A DNA stretch of 64,000 bases from Pseudarthrobacter oxydans (GTDB lineage: Bacteria; Actinomycetota; Actinomycetes; Actinomycetales; Micrococcaceae), in NCBI RefSeq assembly GCF_034258515.1, contig NZ_CP139438.1:3100001-3164000 (forward strand), read 5' to 3'. A model generated the notes under the pieces. That model had not been told where the DNA came from and ran no database searches. It saw only the letters and a program-made list of their open reading frames with translations. Shown in pieces: positions 62,679 to 64,000 of this stretch; position 1 is the stretch's first letter, and the number at the start of each line of letters is the position of its first letter. The position numbers and the translations under genes are program-made.

Positions 62679-63611
62679 ATGTTGATCTACCTCGGAGCGA
62701 CCCTCCTGTTCCTCGCCCCCGTTATGGTGGGCGTGGCGCTGATGCTGCCGCGAACCCCTGACATCGCGCTCGAAAGGCGCCGGCCCTTTCAGGCAGATCC
62801 TCCGTCGAACCTTACCCGACTGGCCGACGCTACGGTTGGTGCCCTGGATCGGTTCCTGGCAACCCGCAACGTCCGGCTCTACAGCCGCGAAACACTCGAA
62901 AACGCCGGCCTCCGGTTCAGCCAGACCGAATATATGGTGCTGGTCATTGCCGGTGCCATCGTTGGCGTATTGGTGGGACTGGTGATCGGAGTACCTGCGG
63001 TCTCCGTCCTACTGTTTATCCTGGCGCCCTTTGTAGGCCACCTTGTGCCCGGATTCCTGGCAGGCAGGCGGCGCGCGAAGTTCGACAGTCAGCTTGGCGA
63101 TACCCTTCAACTTCTTTCCGGCGGGCTGCGCGCCGGCCACAGCATCCTCCGGGCGATCGACGCCGCAGCCACTGAGTCGCTAAGCCCCACGTCTGAGGAA
63201 ATGCGGCGCGTTGTTACGGAGACAAGCCTGGGACGCGATCTGTTGGCCTCTCTAACTGACACATCGGAACGCATGCGCAACGAGGACTTCATCTGGATTG
63301 CCCAGGCCATCCAGATCAACCGCGAGGTGGGTGGAAACTTGGCTGAGGTGCTGGACCAGGTAGGCGAAACCATCCGCGAACGCAGCGAAATCAAAGGACA
63401 CATTAAGTCCCTCGCCGCAGAAGGCAAATTCTCCGCCTACATCCTCATCGCGATGCCCTTCGGCATTGTGTTGATGCTGATGACAGTCAACCCCGGCTAC
63501 ATGAACTCGATGTTCACCCACCCATTGGGATGGGGCATGATCGGCGCATCGGCAGTGCTGATGACCATAGGCAGCCTGTGGATGCGCAAAATCATCGATC
63601 TGAAGTTCTGA
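62679..63611 (+). CDS. tadB: TadB inner-membrane platform protein, locus 2
   Basis: 310 aa, 6 bp after tadA. GDTLQLLSGGLRAGHSILRAIDAAATE and NEDFIWIAQAIQINREVGGNLAEVLD match TadB of locus 1; helices flank the T2SSF domain. Confidence 0.93.
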   Translation: MLIYLGATLLFLAPVMVGVALMLPRTPDIALERRRPFQADPPSNLTRLADATVGALDRFLATRNVRLYSRETLENAGLRFSQTEYMVLVIAGAIVGVLVGLVIGVPAVSVLLFILAPFVGHLVPGFLAGRRRAKFDSQLGDTLQLLSGGLRAGHSILRAIDAAATESLSPTSEEMRRVVTETSLGRDLLASLTDTSERMRNEDFIWIAQAIQINREVGGNLAEVLDQVGETIRERSEIKGHIKSLAAEGKFSAYILIAMPFGIVLMLMTVNPGYMNSMFTHPLGWGMIGASAVLMTIGSLWMRKIIDLKF

Positions 63612-63619
63612 GGGTGATC

Positions 63620-64000
63620 ATGAATCCGACAGTGTTGTTTTCCCTGTTACTGGTCTCTATGCCTATCGGCTATCTGGCATGGTCCATCCTGTCCGTAGAC
63701 CGCAAGGCCCGCTTGGCCACTGCAGCCATTCTCAACCGGGGACGAATGGTTCCCGAAGCCGCTGAGAAGAAGACGTCGGCTTTGTTGGCGGGAGTCGGCT
63801 ACCGGCTGACTCCCCCGGCTTACGTCCGCAAACTTGATCGCTTACTATCACTTGCAGGCCGGCCGCTTTCCATGCCACTGGAGAAAGTCCTAGCCGGCAA
63901 GATTGCCCTCGGGCTGGCCGGTGCCGCCTTTGGCCTCTACCTTGCCGCAGTCGGCAGCACGCCCATCATGAAGCTTGCGGGCCTGTTCCTGCTCGTCCTG
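63620..64000 (+). CDS. tadC: TadC inner-membrane platform protein, locus 2 (3' end outside window)
   Basis: 127 codons are visible from ATG 63620, starting MNPTVLFSLLLVSMPIGYLAW, then RKARLATAAILNRG, AYVRKLDRLLSLAGRPL and the next helix KIALGLAGAAFGLYLAAVG. The layout (N-terminal helix, polar segment, helix pair) and position after tadB make this tadC; the T2SSF domain is beyond the window edge. AGGGTGATC precedes the start. Confidence 0.85.
   Translation, partial: MNPTVLFSLLLVSMPIGYLAWSILSVDRKARLATAAILNRGRMVPEAAEKKTSALLAGVGYRLTPPAYVRKLDRLLSLAGRPLSMPLEKVLAGKIALGLAGAAFGLYLAAVGSTPIMKLAGLFLLVL

Overview
The window is about 64 kb of a high-GC actinobacterial chromosome, most likely Micrococcaceae (Arthrobacter or Pseudarthrobacter type). 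This is inferred from gene content, from the order rplM-rpsI ... glmM ... glmS-acpS-nnrD ... alr-tsaE-tsaB-rimI-tsaD ... groES-groEL, from mycothiol (MshA) and TreXYZ trehalose genes, and from the actinobacterial Tad pilus gene set. No species can be assigned from sequence alone. I see no rRNA, tRNA, CRISPR array, transposase or prophage.

Layout. 1-5640: tail of a membrane protein, a flavin monooxygenase coupled to a small PQ-loop-like membrane protein, a large LuxR-type regulator, an ATP-dependent DNA ligase (LigB type) and a DHFR/RibD-like reductase. 5700-7872: groES-groEL with two CIRCE operators around a good promoter. 7900-14350: EamA exporter, a small membrane protein, a THUMP-like methyltransferase, a shikimate-dehydrogenase-like enzyme, a GH3 lipoprotein and a YbdK-type carboxylate-amine ligase. 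14359-18452: the tightly overlapping operon alr-tsaE-tsaB-rimI-tsaD (D-alanine supply plus tRNA t6A modification). 18494-34313: metabolic block with a PfkB kinase, GH4 glucosidase, MshA, formate-THF ligase, a DUF2306/MerR pair, inositol-phosphate synthase, an aldo-keto reductase and treX-treY-treZ. 34381-42212: nnrD, acpS, glmS, coaA, a VanY-like lipoprotein, mscL and glmM (cofactor and cell-wall precursor housekeeping). 42407-47383: three overlapping membrane glycosyltransferase genes (GT2-GtrA fusion and two GT39 paralogues). 47473-48461: rplM-rpsI. 48757-64000: a prepilin peptidase followed by two adjacent, collinear Tad/Flp pilus loci; the second runs off the window inside its tadC.

How the genes work together. 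GlmS and GlmM make the glucosamine-phosphate precursor for peptidoglycan, Alr supplies D-alanine, and the VanY-like and GH3 enzymes trim or recycle wall material. Ino1 makes the inositol phosphate that MshA uses for mycothiol. TreX, TreY and TreZ convert glycogen to trehalose. The glycosyltransferase trio probably decorates an exported polymer or protein. The Tad genes build surface pili for adhesion.

Most unusual signals: (1) a divergent DUF2306/MerR gene pair enclosed by two inverted arrays, each of three units at an exact 32-bp period; (2) four GGATAG/CTATCC half-sites at helical-turn spacing between that gene pair; (3) two tandem Tad loci with different pilins; (4) about twelve genes whose start codon lies 6-7 nt after a TANNNT box with no clear Shine-Dalgarno, pointing to leaderless transcription; (5) a 30-bp perfect inverted repeat at 11314-11381; (6) direct repeats upstream of the pilin genes. 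All intergenic gaps are shorter than about 300 bases.
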